Shown: positions 1 through 10,134, counted from the stretch's first letter. The stretch: DNA of 64,000 bases from Prorocentrum cordatum (GCA_963575745.1 CAUYUJ010009458.1:64001-128000), one strand, 5' to 3'. Made by a program: numbers and translations. The notes: generated from the letters alone by a model not told the origin.

Positions 1-355
1 GTGGACCAGTCTTGGGCGCTGGCATAGAAGCTGTTTTCTGCCGCGGGCCAACTGATGATGCCAGCCCGGGCCCACCCCGTGTGTTTTACACCTCGGTCTT
101 GGCGCCCGCTTGAGTGGAGCAGCGTCCTCGCTGGGCTCCTTGGGCCCTCGCTCCTTTCTAGCCTTCCCGCACCCTGCCCCCCGAGGATCGAGGCAGAGGC
201 TTGGGCTTGTACTTTCCCCGCGCACTCGCCGCACTGTGGCTGGCGAGCGGCACTCAGAAAATGGCTTGAGATAAACGCCGAAGGCCGCCGAGAGCAGCCA
301 AACACGGCTCACGAGCGATGGTTAACCAGGCGCCACGTAGGATCAAAGCGCAGAG
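1..355. other. Unassigned stretch
   Basis: I see no convincing gene, tandem array or inverted-repeat element here. An open frame crosses it on the plus strand, but it runs on into the tandem repeat at 672 and has repeat-like composition. Confidence 0.4.
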
Positions 356-505
356 TAAGGATGCACAGTGTTCCAAGGCTGCCCTTGCATCATTGCCCCT
401 GCGGCCCATCCTCGGTACGTTTCGTTGGCCATCCCCGTTCAAGAAAAATCGCCAGCATGGCCATTCGAGGCTCTTGCATCCTCACCGCGTATCCTGAGTA
501 TGCTT
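356..505 (+). repeat. Dispersed repeat family F, copy 1
   Basis: This ~150-bp block recurs at 34170-34325 and 36298-36440 in the same orientation. The copies share the order AAGGATG, TTCCAAGG, CTTGCATC, TTGCCCCT and a closing CTTGCATCCT. The opening GCAAGGATG and closing CTTGCATCC are inverted relative to each other, so a small TIR element is possible. No coding role is evident. Confidence 0.6.
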
Positions 506-671
506 TTTGTTGCCAGCCATCCTGTGGCGTGGGGTCCTCGCTGTCAAGAGACAGCGCCCCGCGTCCGTCCCTCCCACCTGCCCGCGCGCCTCCCTCCCCC
601 CTCATCCCTGCCCCTGCCATCCGCACGTCTGTGTCTCGGCGCACCCCGCTCAACGCTTCGTCACCCCGCAG

Positions 672-1357
672 GAAGCTCCACCGAAGGCCCCAGCGGCACT
701 GTCCGCATGGCGGCGCCGCCCCATGCAGGCGCACCCGTCACACCGCTCGTGGCCCCATAGGAATCTCGTTTGAGGGCCCCAGTGGCAGGGGCCACATGGC
801 GGCGCAGCTCCATTTTGGTGCACCCTTCAAGCGGTTCGTGGCAGGCACCGTAGGTAGCTCCACCGAAGGCTCCACTAGCAAGGTCCACCTAGCGGCGTCG
901 CCGTATTCTGACGCACCGTTCAGACGGGGCGTCGCCCCGTAGGGAAGTCAGCCGAAGGCCCCGGTTGCAGGGTCCACATGGCTGCGCCGCTCCTTTTTCG
1001 CGCACCCCTCGCACGGTCTGAGGCCCCAGTGGGTGCGTCCACATGGCGGTGCCGCCCCGTTTTGGCGCACCTTTCACACGGTTCGTAGCCCCATAGGGAG
1101 CTCCACCGAAGGCATCTGTAGCAGGATCCACATGGCGGCGCCGCCGAGTTTTGGTACACCCTCACACGGTTCATGGCCCGATAGGGACCGAATGCCGCAG
1201 CGACAGGGTCCACATGGCTTTGCCGTCCCATGTTGGCGCACCTCTCACATGTTCGTGGCCCAGCAGGGAGATCCCCCGCAGACCCCAGTGGCAGGGTCCA
1301 CGTGGCGGCGCCGCCGCCAAATGTTGGCGCACCCTTCACACGGTTCGCGACCCCAGT
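672..1357 (+). repeat. 88-bp tandem repeat array
   Basis: About eight diverged copies of an ~88-bp unit lie head to tail. Each runs GAGCTCCACCGAAGGCCC, then GGTCCACATGGCGGCG, then TTGGCGCACC, then CACACGGTTCGTGGCCCC. One and a half further copies occur at 15434-15560, directly joined to a unit of the ~102-bp array family. The open frames on both strands here follow the repeat and are not genes. Confidence 0.85.
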
Positions 1358-1599
1358 GAAAGCGATGCCACAACACGGTGCTCACTTTTGCATATGGTTA
1401 GGCCTTTCGCCAAGATAATGAGGGTGACTTGCTTTCGAGTTTCGAAGATCCGCTTTCGGTCCTTCTCGGGGGGACAGCGTACTACCCACTGTGGGATTAC
1501 GCTCTGCGGCGTGACAGCGAGTGCAGCCTACGTGCTTTTCACGTGAGGGTACATATGGCACGGAGCGTCCCTCCATATTGCTTATCAACCAATCAGTTG

Positions 1600-1735
1600 G
1601 ATTGCACCCTCCACCTCCACTTTCCATACCTTCCGACGGAAGGCGCGGACGAATTCATCGAAATTCATGGAAGCCCTACGCAATTCAAGGACACCCACAT
1701 AGACAACATCGAATGACAGAGGCGGAAGGCTAGGG
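1600..1735 (-). pseudogene. Coding relic family P, copy 1
   Basis: Read on the minus strand, this block gives a peptide containing VGVLELRRASMNFDEF and then KVWKVEVEG. The blocks at 26737-26882 and 50326-50455 (plus) give related peptides, VGFLDLRNVSMNVDEL and VWQVEVEG among them. Conservation at the peptide level across three scattered copies suggests fragments of a once-coding exon or transposon ORF. I do not recognise the protein. No start codon or flanking coding sequence is visible, and function is unlikely. Confidence 0.5.
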
Positions 1736-1839
1736 CGGAAGGTCCCGAAGAAAAAGGGGGAGGGGGATCACCGATTCGGGTTTCCGCTTCGATCTTGGGC
1801 TCTCTTCGGTGGGGGCTAGGGCGAGGGTCAATTCGTTCC

Positions 1840-2290
1840 AGAGCGTTCTGGGACGCTCTCAGAGCGTTCCGGAACACTCTGAGAAGGCCGCGGCGCCCGA
1901 GACATCCTGCAGAGCCGCCGGATCTCGGAGATTCTTCATTTACCCTCACCCGGTTCTATCTTCGTCTTCGCTCCATCTTAGCTCTCCTCTTGGCATCGCT
2001 CGGCCAGGACTACCGAGGAGCATGCTTGCTCCCCTTGCGAGACAACGGGGCGCACACGACGCCGACAAGAATGCACAGGGACTGGACCTTCGAGGGTCTG
2101 CGGGGGCTCTCTGGGGCCCTCCCGGCGCCCTCGGGGCCGCCTTGGGGCTCCCTCGGGCGAGCTGGGGGGCCTCTTCGGGCGCTCCGAGGGGGCCTCCGGT
2201 GGCGGCCCCTCGGGGCGCTTCGAGGGTGCTCCGGGGGGCTTCGGGCGCTCCCGGGGGCCTCGTGGGCGCCGTCTGTCGGGCGGAGAGAGT
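1840..2290. repeat. GC-rich degenerate short-period repeat
   Basis: The stretch consists of variations on short units such as CTCGGGCGC, CTCCGGGGG and GGGGCCTC at roughly 9-bp spacing. At 1844-1888 there is also an inverted arrangement of CAGAGCGTTC and its complement. Several overlapping frames stay open because of the periodicity. It resembles the CTTGGGGCC arrays elsewhere but is richer in C and G. Confidence 0.5.
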
Positions 2291-2440
2291 TGTGCGCATG
2301 CAACGATCCTGGCAAGGCCCATCCTTGACCCTTGATCGGTGCATGTGCCTTCCTGGCCAAGGTCGGAGGGCGTATGCACCGATCCTGGGCTCAGGATGGG
2401 CCTGGCCAGAATCGGTGCATGTGCACAGGTTTTTTTCCTC
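2291..2440. repeat. Cluster of GCACCGATCCTGG-type inverted motifs
   Basis: The motif GATCGGTGCATGTG and its complement (GCACCGATCC) alternate several times with CTGGCCA/TGGCCAG blocks. The result is a set of overlapping stem-loops. No copy was noticed elsewhere in the window. Confidence 0.5.
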
Positions 2441-2754
2441 TGTTCTGGGGGGGTCCCTTGAGGCGCTCTGGGGGTCCTCGGCGGGCTCTTGTGGGTCGTT
2501 TTGAAGCCCTCTGGAATCGAGCGAAGGCGAGGCAGCTTGTTCTCCTAGACTCCAGCAAGTTTACTTGCATGGACTGGGGGGGGCTGAACCTGAAGTAGGC
2601 CGCAGGCGACCTGCACGTGAGGGGATCGCGCAAGTCGAGAGGCACCTGCACGCTGGTTTCCGTTGGACGAGGGGCGGGAGGAGGAGGGAGGGGGGGCGAA
2701 CGCCAGGCAGGTAACATTGCCTGAGCCTGCCAACAAAAAACACAGGCTCTGGGC

Positions 2755-2948
2755 TTAAGTCGGGCCAGGCCCCCTACAGGGGGACTTTCGACGACAAATA
2801 AAAAATACCCCAAACATCATAAAAAATAATACATAAACTGTCTGGGGCTGGTTTTGTTTGTTGTATTTTTTGACCTTTTTGGGGTATGTTTGGGGCATCT
2901 TTAATTCATCGTCGAAAATCCCCCTGTAGGGGGACACGCCCGACTTAA
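2755..2948. mobile_element. MITE family A, copy 1 (TTAA-flanked inverted repeat)
   Basis: This is the best-preserved member of family A. TTAA lies at 2755-2758 and 2945-2948. Between them two long arms are inverted copies of each other, starting GTCGGGC and passing through CCCCCTACAGGGGGA, TTTCGACGA and then AT-rich ACCCCAAACAT. The whole folds into a hairpin of about 190 bp. TTAA flanks are typical of piggyBac-type target sites, but no transposase is present, so this is a non-autonomous element. Related copies: 20837-21087, 25420-25567, 29604-30806 (interrupted), 35145-35277 and 63483-63649. Confidence 0.8.
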
Positions 2949-3150
2949 GGCTGGCGCCCGTGAGCCCTGCCAGGAGCCAGAGCCCCACCATTGGCGCCCT
3001 TCTTGCGCGCTGCGGCCCAGGCCTCTGCGCCGCGCCCTGCCCCGACGCGCGCGCGGCCTCGGCACCTTAAGGGCGCCTCGGGCGCCCCGTAGGGCTCCCG
3101 GGGCCCTGGCGGCGGCGGCGGGCGGCGGCCAGAGTCAAGCAGTGGCGAAG

Positions 3151-3351
3151 CGTCCTGGCTCGCCTATAGCCCTACCAAACAATGTTCTAAGAACCTTTTG
3201 TGGCTCCCACGAAATGTTCTTAGAACATTTCTGGCTGGGACTATCTTGTTTTAACAGGTCGGGTTTATGTTCTAAGAACATTGTTTTTGTTCTCAGAACA
3301 TTTTTGGGTTCTAAGAACATTTCGTGGTAGGACTACAGGAATGCCGGGACG
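3151..3351. mobile_element. MITE-like element family U with TGTTCTAAGAACA motifs
   Basis: Inverted arms begin CGTCCTGGCTCGCC at the left and end GGAATGCCGGGACG at the right. They pair through CTATAGCCCTACC and GGTAGGACTACAGG. Inside are five near-palindromes of TGTTCTAAGAACA at 3183-3194, 3215-3227, 3268-3280, 3288-3300 and 3308-3319. A single arm of the same family occurs at 53866-53912, next to composite element copy 2. Confidence 0.75.
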
Positions 3352-3464
3352 GTCGGTCCCTGCTCAAGCCAGAGAGTGCGGGGGAGGAGAGGGCAGGGAG
3401 GGGCCAGGGCTCAGGGCAGGACAAGATACCCATACCGCCCCCCTCCCCTCGTTTTTCCCCCCCT

Positions 3465-3585
3465 TTTCTGGGCCTTCTGGAGGATCCTCGTCGCCACCGC
3501 TGGCATCGCCTCGATCCTGGCCAGAGCGCACTCCAGGAGAGGTCCGGGGAGTAGCGGCATCGGTAACTGGGGTCCGGGGTAGGGT
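3465..3585 (+). repeat. Dispersed repeat shared with 47240-47343
   Basis: The order GCCTTCTGGA, CGCCACCGCTGG, CGCATCGA-like, GAGCGC and GGGGAGTAGCGG matches the block at 47240-47343. In that other copy the ends (GGATACCGCTACC and GTAGCGGTATCC) form terminal inverted repeats. The copy here keeps the right end, while the left end is degraded. Confidence 0.5.
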
Positions 3586-3664
3586 CCATCTCAAGAAGAG
3601 TTGGGTCTGGCGCTCCCGTGCCGATTTTCTATATTTTTTCCATTGTTTCGAGGCGTCGAATCCC

Positions 3665-4290
3665 AGGGCGGCCAGCAGCGGAGGCGGCGACGACGACGCC
3701 AGCCCGCGGCGGCGACGATGGCGGCGGCGGCTGCGGCGGCGGTGGCGGCGGCCAGTGCGGCGGCGGCGGCGGCGGCGACCAGGGGCGGCGGCGACGAGAA
3801 CGACAGGCAGCGGTGAAGGGCAAGAATGTGATGCATCTCCACTGCATCTTGGGCTCTCTGGCGCCAAAATGCCGAGGCGCAGAGGATGTAGAAATTTCGC
3901 TTCTGGGGGCCAGACGCGTGCACTGCGCCTCCAGTGTGTGGGAGATGGAGCCCGAACTCCCACGACGCAGGGGATCTGGATGCAATTTTGCCCGCAGCGG
4001 CGGCGGCCGACGATGGCGGCGCCGCGGCGGCTGGCGGCGACGGCGACGATGACGGCTGGCCGCGTCGGCGACGACGACGATGGCTGCGCCGCGGCGGCGG
4101 TGGAGCTGTCCGCGGAGGCTGCTAGCGGCGGCGGCGACGATGACGGCCGGCCGCGGCGGCGACGCCGTCGGCCTGGCGGCGAGTTCTCGGCTGGCGGCGG
4201 AGGCGATGATACGGCCGCGGTGACGACGATGGCGGCCGCGGCGACGGCGTCGGCCATGGCGGCGGTGACGACGACCAGTTGCGGCGGCTG
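3665..4290. repeat. GGC/GCG trinucleotide-rich low-complexity region
   Basis: Long runs of GGC, GCG and GAC triplets make every frame on both strands open (Gly, Ala, Arg or Pro-rich peptides up to 425 codons). A less repetitive island lies at about 3815-3965. I interpret the long frames as compositional and not as a gene. Confidence 0.7.
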
Positions 4291-4650
4291 TGGTGTCGGG
4301 GGCGACAGACTGCGGCGAGGGCGGGGGTGGGCGGGACGGACGGGGAATGGGGGATTGAGGAGGAAGAGTATAAGGCGGAGGAAGAGGGAGAGGAGGAGGA
4401 GGAGACGGAGACATGAGGGAGGGGAGGGATCATGCATCGTGAGGAAGTCTCAAACGAAGCGCCCAGCCCGCCATACCATCACGTCCCGTGGTTCTGCCAG
4501 GGGGGGTAGTCTAGAAGGTCGATTTGTGAAGCGTGAGGAGGACGCACAGGGGGCGTGACGGGGGGGAGGGGTTGGAGGACGGACATGGGGCCGACCAGCC
4601 GCAACAGCGGGGAGAGGGGAGCGTTGAGCACCACGGCAGCGCGCCAGGAA

Positions 4651-4691
4651 TGTTTGTGTGTTTGTGTGTTTGTGTGTGTGTGTGCGTGTGT

Positions 4692-4752
<61 letters not shown>

Positions 4753-4905
4753 TACTCCGCGGGTCCGTCCACGCCCCGCGTGTGTGTGTGTTGTGTGTGT
4801 GTGTGCGTCTGTGTGTGTGTGTTTGTGTCTGTGTGTGTGTGCGCGCGTTTGTCTGTGTCTGTGTGTCTGACTGAGAGGGTGTGTGTGTGTGTGTGTGTGC
4901 GCGTC
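4651..4905. repeat. GT dinucleotide microsatellite
   Basis: An almost pure (TG)n tract of about 100 bp is followed by an interrupted tract with GTGTGTCTG variants. A short unique spacer at 4748-4783 separates the two halves. Confidence 0.95.
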
Positions 4906-5605
4906 TTCCTCACCGCCTCGGTTTGCTCCTAGGCGGGCCATTGGCGTTGCTGCGTGTGTTTGGCAGTCGTGCACGCCGTTGGTCTGCATGCGCAACCCTG
5001 TTTTGTCGCCTCCTATCGGCGCTAGTTCGGTGGAAATCAGCTTACCGCAACCCGCCAACGCCCTCGCTGAGTTTGACCAGGCGGCCGCGAAATTCACGCC
5101 TGTGTGTCTGCGCGTGAAAGGTTATGACGCCTCGTGTTTCGCTCGGCCTCCCGGATGCTTGTGGTTTACCCCTGTCGCCCACGCTGAACACTTCCGCTTT
5201 CCCGACAGTCCTATCCGCAAATGTGGGGATTATTTTACATGGTCGACCTACATGGTGTGTTGGTGATTTCGTGGCCGCTTTCTTTTCGCTTTCGTTTTGC
5301 AGCGCAGGCGGATCGAACACAACACGAGGGAGCCCGAAAACAACACGAACATGACAGACATTGTTCGGGTGGATCTCTGCTCTGTATCCCCGTCCGAGTC
5401 CGTCCTCGACGCGACTTTGTCCCACTCCACTGGGGGCCTCCGCGCTCGGCCCTCAGAGATCGCCTCGGCGTCACCGCGGTGGGCGCCCAGTGACGGGTGC
5501 GTTGCAGGCCCGCCGAGAGAGCTGCCGCGTGAGAAGGCCCTTCTGCTCCGACTCTGCGGGCATCGGGAAGGGTTGGGTTCGCTGGGCCGCTGGCCAACGT
5601 CCAGG

Positions 5606-5765
5606 AGGGGAAGAGACCCAGACGCAATTACACGCCAGCTTCCATGAAAATGTTGGAAAGTATGGGAAGTGGGGGGGAAGATGACTTCCTGGAAAACATA
5701 TGAACCGATGGGGCATCCTGGGAGTTGTGTGTATTTATTTGTGTGTCCCTGGGCCCCATTCTGAA
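5606..5765 (+). repeat. Dispersed repeat family Q, copy 1
   Basis: This ~155-bp block matches 56897-57055 in the same orientation. Shared order: GAGGGGAA, CACAATTA-like, GGAAGTGGGGGGGAAGA, AAAACATA, TTTGTGTGTC and CTGGGGCCCC. Read on the minus strand, both copies keep a similar peptide (FPPTS preceded by a YVF-type stretch), so an old coding origin is possible but unproven. Confidence 0.65.
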
Positions 5766-5925
5766 GTGCCCTCTTGTGGAGAGACCGTCTGGGGGGCGCG
5801 GATTGTTTCCGTCTCGAGACCCAGGCTCTGGCGTTGCGAGCATGCCGCCAGCCTCGGATAATGAACGAGTGGCACGCGTGCCCTGGCTCTTGCACAAAGG
5901 AGCTGCGAAGGACTGGAGGCCCAGA

Positions 5926-6715
5926 GGGACGAAGCACCACGAACCGCGACGAAAATAAGGATGTCCGCGGCCCAGGAGGGGCTGTCCTGGGAAGCCTGGA
6001 CGGAGGAAGGCTCCCAAGGGGGGGTGGCCCAGGGGAGCTGGGGCTCAGGCTCATAGGGGGGGGGGGGGGGGGCGAGGGGGACGAAACACCACGAACCACG
6101 AACCACGACGAAAATAAAAATGTCCGCGGCCCAGGGGGGCTGCCCTGGGAAGCCTGGACGGAGGAAGGCTCCCAAGGGTGGGTGGCTCCGGGGAGCTGGG
6201 GCTCAGGCTCAAGGGGGGGTCGATGGGGGACGAAGCACCACGAACCACGACGAAAATAAGGATGTCCGCGGCCCAGGGGGGCTGTCCTGGGAAGCCTGGA
6301 CGGAGGAAGGCTCCCAAGGGTGGGTGGCTCAGGGGAGCTGGGGCTCAGGCTCATAGGGGGGAGGGCGAGGGGGACGAAACACCACGAACCACGAACCACG
6401 ACGAAAATAAAAATGTCCGCGGCCCAGGGGGGCTGCCCTGGGAAGCCTGGACGGCGCAAGCCTCCGAATGGTGGGTGGCCCAGGGGAGTTGGGGCTCAGG
6501 CTCAGGGGTTGGGCCGAGGGCTACGAACCACCACGAACCTCGACGAACCACGACGAAAATAAGGATGTCCGCGGCCCAGGGGGGCTGTCCTGGGAAGCCT
6601 GGACGGAGTAAGCCTCCGAAGGGTGGGTGGCCCAGGGGAGCTGGGGCTCAGGCTCGGGGGGGGGGGGCGAGGGGAACGAACCACCACGAACCACGAACCA
6701 CGACGGCAATAAAGA
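5926..6715 (+). repeat. ~150-bp tandem repeat array
   Basis: Five copies and a partial one are marked by GTCCGCGGCCCAGG at about 5962, 6122, 6263, 6415 and 6570. Each unit also carries CCTGGGAAGCCTGGACGG, GGGGAGCTGGGGCTCAGG, a poly-G run and ACCACGAACCACGACG. The copies are very similar, so the array looks young. Long frames here (a 403-codon minus frame, for example) simply read through the repeat. Confidence 0.9.
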
Positions 6716-6844
6716 TGTCAGAGCTCTAGAGCACAGCTGTGCAAAAGAATTACTCCCCCCCTTCACCATTGAGTGTTGATTATCCCCAGCGAATGCATTT
6801 TGAATCAAAGTTGTTTTCTTTTATTATGCTGAGTAGCAAGGATT

Positions 6845-7175
6845 CCTCAGGTGTCCGATTCACTTCCTCGGGAATATTATGGATGCCTTGGGGAACCCGA
6901 TCGATGTCCTAAGGAATCCTATTGGTGCCCTCAGGAATCCCATGGAATTTCATATGGAATCCCATGATGTTCGAAGGGATCCTACGTAATGCTTGAAGAA
7001 TCCGATAGATGTCCTGAGGTTTGCGGTGGAATTCCAGAGGACGGAAATACATTGTTCTAGGAAGTGGATGGGTTTTGGAAGGGCGTTGATGGATGTCTTT
7101 ACGAATATATTATTGGTCTTGACGATTCCTATGGCTTTCCTAAGGCCCCCGCTTGATTTCCGAAGGACTTCTCTT
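6845..7175. repeat. ~30-bp minisatellite, left block
   Basis: Degenerate units of the type AAGGAATCCGATGGATGTCC repeat about every 30 bp. The same unit reappears at 8952-9285, immediately on the other side of the composite element at 7322-8860. The two blocks may be halves of one array split by that insertion. Confidence 0.6.
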
Positions 7176-7454
7176 CCTTCTTGCGCGCCCAGCCCGAACT
7201 TGTTTATCCCCGCTGTTTGTGTTATTCCCGCCAGTGAGCCGCCAAGGACTCCTTCGTACACGTGCGCTACTGAACATGATGGAAAGCCATTAAGTTTTAC
7301 ATATAATTATCCTGGCAAAGCAACCTAACAGCGATGTGTATAAGCATACCTGGAAGCATTCCCCTTAATATTCAGGTGAGAATCCAGCTGTAGAATTAAG
7401 CTGTTCTCGCAGTCGCAGTCGCATTCGCAATGACAGTCGCAGTGGCAACGGCCT

Positions 7455-7725
7455 TAGGATCCAATGGAAACCTGAGGATTCCTAGGGATTCCTAAGGCAT
7501 CCTTAGGCATCCTTAGGAATCCATAGGATTCCTTAGGTCACCTTAGGAATCCTTCGGAATCCTGATTCCTATGGATTCCTAGGGATTCCTAAGGATTCCT
7601 AAGGAATCCTCAGGATTCCTAAGGATTACTGAGGATGCTGAACTATGCCTACGGATTCCTAAGGATGCCTGCGGATTCCTAGGGATTCCTGGGGCTTCCT
7701 ATGGATTCCTACGGATGCCTCAACC
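7455..7725. repeat. CCTAAGGATT-type short tandem repeat
   Basis: Units of 10-11 bp such as AGGATTCCTA repeat about 25 times with drift. The block lies inside composite copy 1 and is absent from copy 2, where the unique arm passes straight into the GCCTCA-type array. Confidence 0.8.
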
Positions 7726-7734
7726 TGCCTTAGT

Positions 7735-8475
7735 TTCCGCCTCAGCCTCAGCTTGCCTCGGCTTGCCTCAGCCTCAGCCTCAGCCTGCCTCGGCGTCAGC
7801 CTCAGCCTGCCTCAGCCTCAGCCTCAGCCTGCCTCGGCCTCAGCCTGCGTCAGCCTCAGCATCAGCCTCAGCCTGCCTCAGCCTCAGCCTCAGTCTCAGC
7901 CTCAGCCTCAGCCTCAGCCTCAGCCTGCCTCGGCCTCAGCCTGCCTCAGCCTCAGCCTGCCTCAGCCTCCCCTCCCCCCCCCCCTTCCCCCCTCCCTCCC
8001 CCCATGCAGCCTCACCTTGTCTCAGCTTCGGCCTGCCTCGGCCTCATCCTCAGCCTCAGCCTCAGTCTCAGCCTCGGCCTGTCTCGGCCTGAGCCTGCCT
8101 CGGCCTCAGCCTCAGCCTGCCTCAGCCTCAGCCTGCCTCAGCCTGCCTCAGCCTCAGCCTCAGCCTGTCTCAGCCTCAGCCTGCCTCTGCATCAGCCTCA
8201 GCCTCAGCCTCAGCCTGCCTCGGCCTCAGCCTGAGCCTCAGCCTTCCTCAGCCTCAGCCTCAGCCTGCCTCAGCCTCAGCCTGCCTCAGCCTCAGCCTCA
8301 GCCTGCCTCGGCCTCAGCCTGGGTCAGCCTCAGCCTCAGCCTGGGTCAGCCTCAGCCTCAGCCTGCCTCAGCCTCAGCCTGCCTCAGCCTCAGCCTCAGC
8401 CTGCCTCGGCGTGCCTCAGCCTCAGCCTCAGCCTGCCTCGGCCTCAGCCTGCCTCGGCCTCAGCCTGCCTCAGCT
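7735..8475. repeat. GCCTCA hexanucleotide array
   Basis: An irregular mixture of GCCTCA and GCCTGCCTC units fills about 740 bp. A C-rich interruption lies at 7968-8003. The complement array fills 52447-53700. Confidence 0.95.
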
Positions 8476-8476
8476 C

Positions 8477-8745
8477 GGGCATTGACAGGAATGGTGTTCT
8501 GGGAACACGAAGAACACGAAGTGGCCTGCAGTTGGCTCCGGGCATTCAAAATGTGGCCTGGGAATGGTGTTCTGGGAACACGAACACGAAGTAGTCTACA
8601 GTTGGCTCCGGGCATTCAAAATGTGGCCTGGGAATGAAAACGAAGAACACGAAGTGGCCTACAGTTGGCTCTGGGCATTCAAAATGTGGCCTGGGAGTGG
8701 TGTTCTGTTGGCTCCGGGCAGTCAAAATGTGTTTCCTGGTAGTGA
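8477..8745 (+). repeat. ~70-bp tandem units in composite copy 1
   Basis: Three units read GTTGGCTCCGGGCATTC, AAAATGTGGCCTGGGA, GTGTTCTGGGAACACG and GAACACGAAGTGGCC. They correspond, inverted, to the units at 52120-52446. Confidence 0.85.
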
Positions 8746-8951
8746 AACTGGGGAGTCTCGGTTTTCCCCGGCTTCCCCCGGATCCTGCCCAGACCCCCCT
8801 GGGGAATCAGGATGTTCTCTTTTGACCCCACTGGAAACCTATCAGTGTTCGCTGTTAGGTAAAAACCTCAGGTCCCGAATCTAAGCTTTCTGGGGAAACT
8901 GGTCCTGGGTTTCCTCCTCCGCCTCCTCCACCTTTTCCTCCTCATCCTTCT

Positions 8952-9285
8952 CCTATGGATGTCCGTTGGAGTTGTGTAGTTTGCCAAAGGAACCCTTTGG
9001 ATTTCCTCAGGGCTCCGATGGATTTCCTAAGGAATCCAGTGGTTGTCTTAACGAAGCGTATGGATGTACTTGGGAGTCCGATGGCTTTCCGGCGGATTCC
9101 GATCGGTTTCTTACAGAATCCGATGATTCTTCTGAGGAATTCTATGGATGTCCTGAGGGATCCGATGGATTCCCAAAGGAAACATATGGAATTCTAGAAA
9201 AACCCGATGGATGTCCAAGGAACCCGATGCATGTCCCAAGGATTCCCATTGATTTCCGAAGGACTCCTGTGGATTTTCTCATTAT
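8952..9285. repeat. ~30-bp minisatellite, right block
   Basis: About eleven degenerate units of the type GGAATCCGATGGATGTCCT. It is the same family as 6845-7175, so the composite element lies between two blocks of one minisatellite type. A short related stretch occurs at 57645-57715. Confidence 0.6.
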
Positions 9286-9369
9286 TCGCACGGACATTTA
9301 GGATCATCTTGATCGTCATTCTTGATCGTCATCATCTTCATCTTCATCATTATGATGAGATCTCGGGAA

Positions 9370-9428
9370 ACGCGTTTGTTATCCCCCCTGGACCCCGAAC
9401 TTTTTGTCCCCAGGGGGTTACGAACGCG
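9370..9428. repeat. Perfect-ended hairpin
   Basis: CGCGTTTGTTATCCCCC on the left pairs with GGGGGTTACGAACGCG on the right, giving a ~20-bp stem and a short loop. It could be a small palindromic element or a structured RNA. No second copy was noticed. Confidence 0.5.
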
Positions 9429-9429
9429 A

Positions 9430-10130
9430 TCACAGGGTTATTGACGCAACCGGATCGACCTGTGAAGCTTCCATAGGGCCCGAGACTTTGCAGAACCGTG
9501 ATCGTCTTCTTGTTCGTTGTTTTGCCGATCGGCGCGGGCCCTCGCACCCCCCCTCCCCCCCATGGAGTAAGCGCAGAGGGTCTTTAATGATGCACCCCCC
9601 CCCCTAAGCTCTCGGCGGGGAATAGAAACTCGTCCCTCATCCTCCTCCTTCCCCTCCCTCCTCCTTCCCCTCCGTACTCCTCGGTGGTGTGGTGTGTCGG
9701 AGAGGAGGAGGACGAAGAGGAGGAGGAGGGAGGGAGGAGGCCGCCAGGCGTTGAACGATGGGATTCTCGAGCACTTCTCGTGACCTCTCCTGCATCCGCC
9801 GACGAGAATATTTAATTTCCAAGCATTGTCGGGGTTCCAATCCGTCAATAAGCTGGCGGACAAATTATTGATTTACAACTTATTGCCCGGGTTTTTTTAA
9901 AGACCCTTTGGGGTTAGATATTGGCGGTTTTTGGTGCCTCTTTCATGCAGGCGGGGTTTCCCCCATAGGACGCACTGTTATAAGCAGTAGCATGCATCCT
10001 CTTTCCATACGCATTGTCCTGTGATTTATTTCTTGACCGTTTGCCCAGCCGTCATGTGTTGGGTTCTCGTTCGAATTGAATAGAGCAATGCAGTCGCACA
10101 CCTCCTTCAACCCCCCCTTCTCTGGCCCCC
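9430..10130. other. Unassigned stretch with purine/pyrimidine tracts
   Basis: A CCTCC-rich tract at 9640-9670 and a GGAGGA-rich tract at 9700-9745 are the only simple features. I see no gene-like frame and no element with clear ends. Confidence 0.4.
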
Positions 10131-10134
10131 TCCT

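Larger units (their letters stand above)
7322..8860 (+). mobile_element. Composite satellite-bearing element, copy 1
   Basis: The unit is bounded by ACCTAACAGCGA (7323-7334) and its complement TCGCTGTTAGGT (8849-8860). From left to right it holds a ~125-bp unique arm (7335-7455), a block of CCTAAGGATT-type repeats (7455-7725), a GCCTCA/GCCTGCCTC array (7735-8475), about three ~70-bp units (8477-8745) and a second unique arm (8745-8848). The same order, apart from the CCTAAGGATT block, recurs in reverse at 52001-53844 with the same terminal motif. No transposase frame is recognisable. The 294-codon Pro/Ser/Ala frame is a translation of the GCCTCA array. Confidence 0.75.

Noticed and set aside
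3183-3319. TGTTCTAAGAACA motifs as hormone-receptor response elements
   Set aside because: The half-site resembles vertebrate steroid receptor sites, but such receptors are not expected here and the motifs lie within a palindromic repeat element.
3281-4558. 425-codon plus frame and a 357-codon minus frame
   Set aside because: Both run through GGC/GCG triplet repeats. Gly/Ala/Arg or Pro/Arg-rich translations on both strands are expected from composition alone.
5248-6459. 403-codon minus frame
   Set aside because: Its repeated GSLPPSRLPRTAP-type blocks simply translate the ~150-bp tandem array. The frame stays open because the unit length is often close to a multiple of three.
7753-8637. 294-codon Pro/Ser/Ala-rich plus frame
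   Set aside because: Translation of the GCCTCA array, not a repeat-rich protein gene. The mirror array at 52447-53700 shows no open counterpart.
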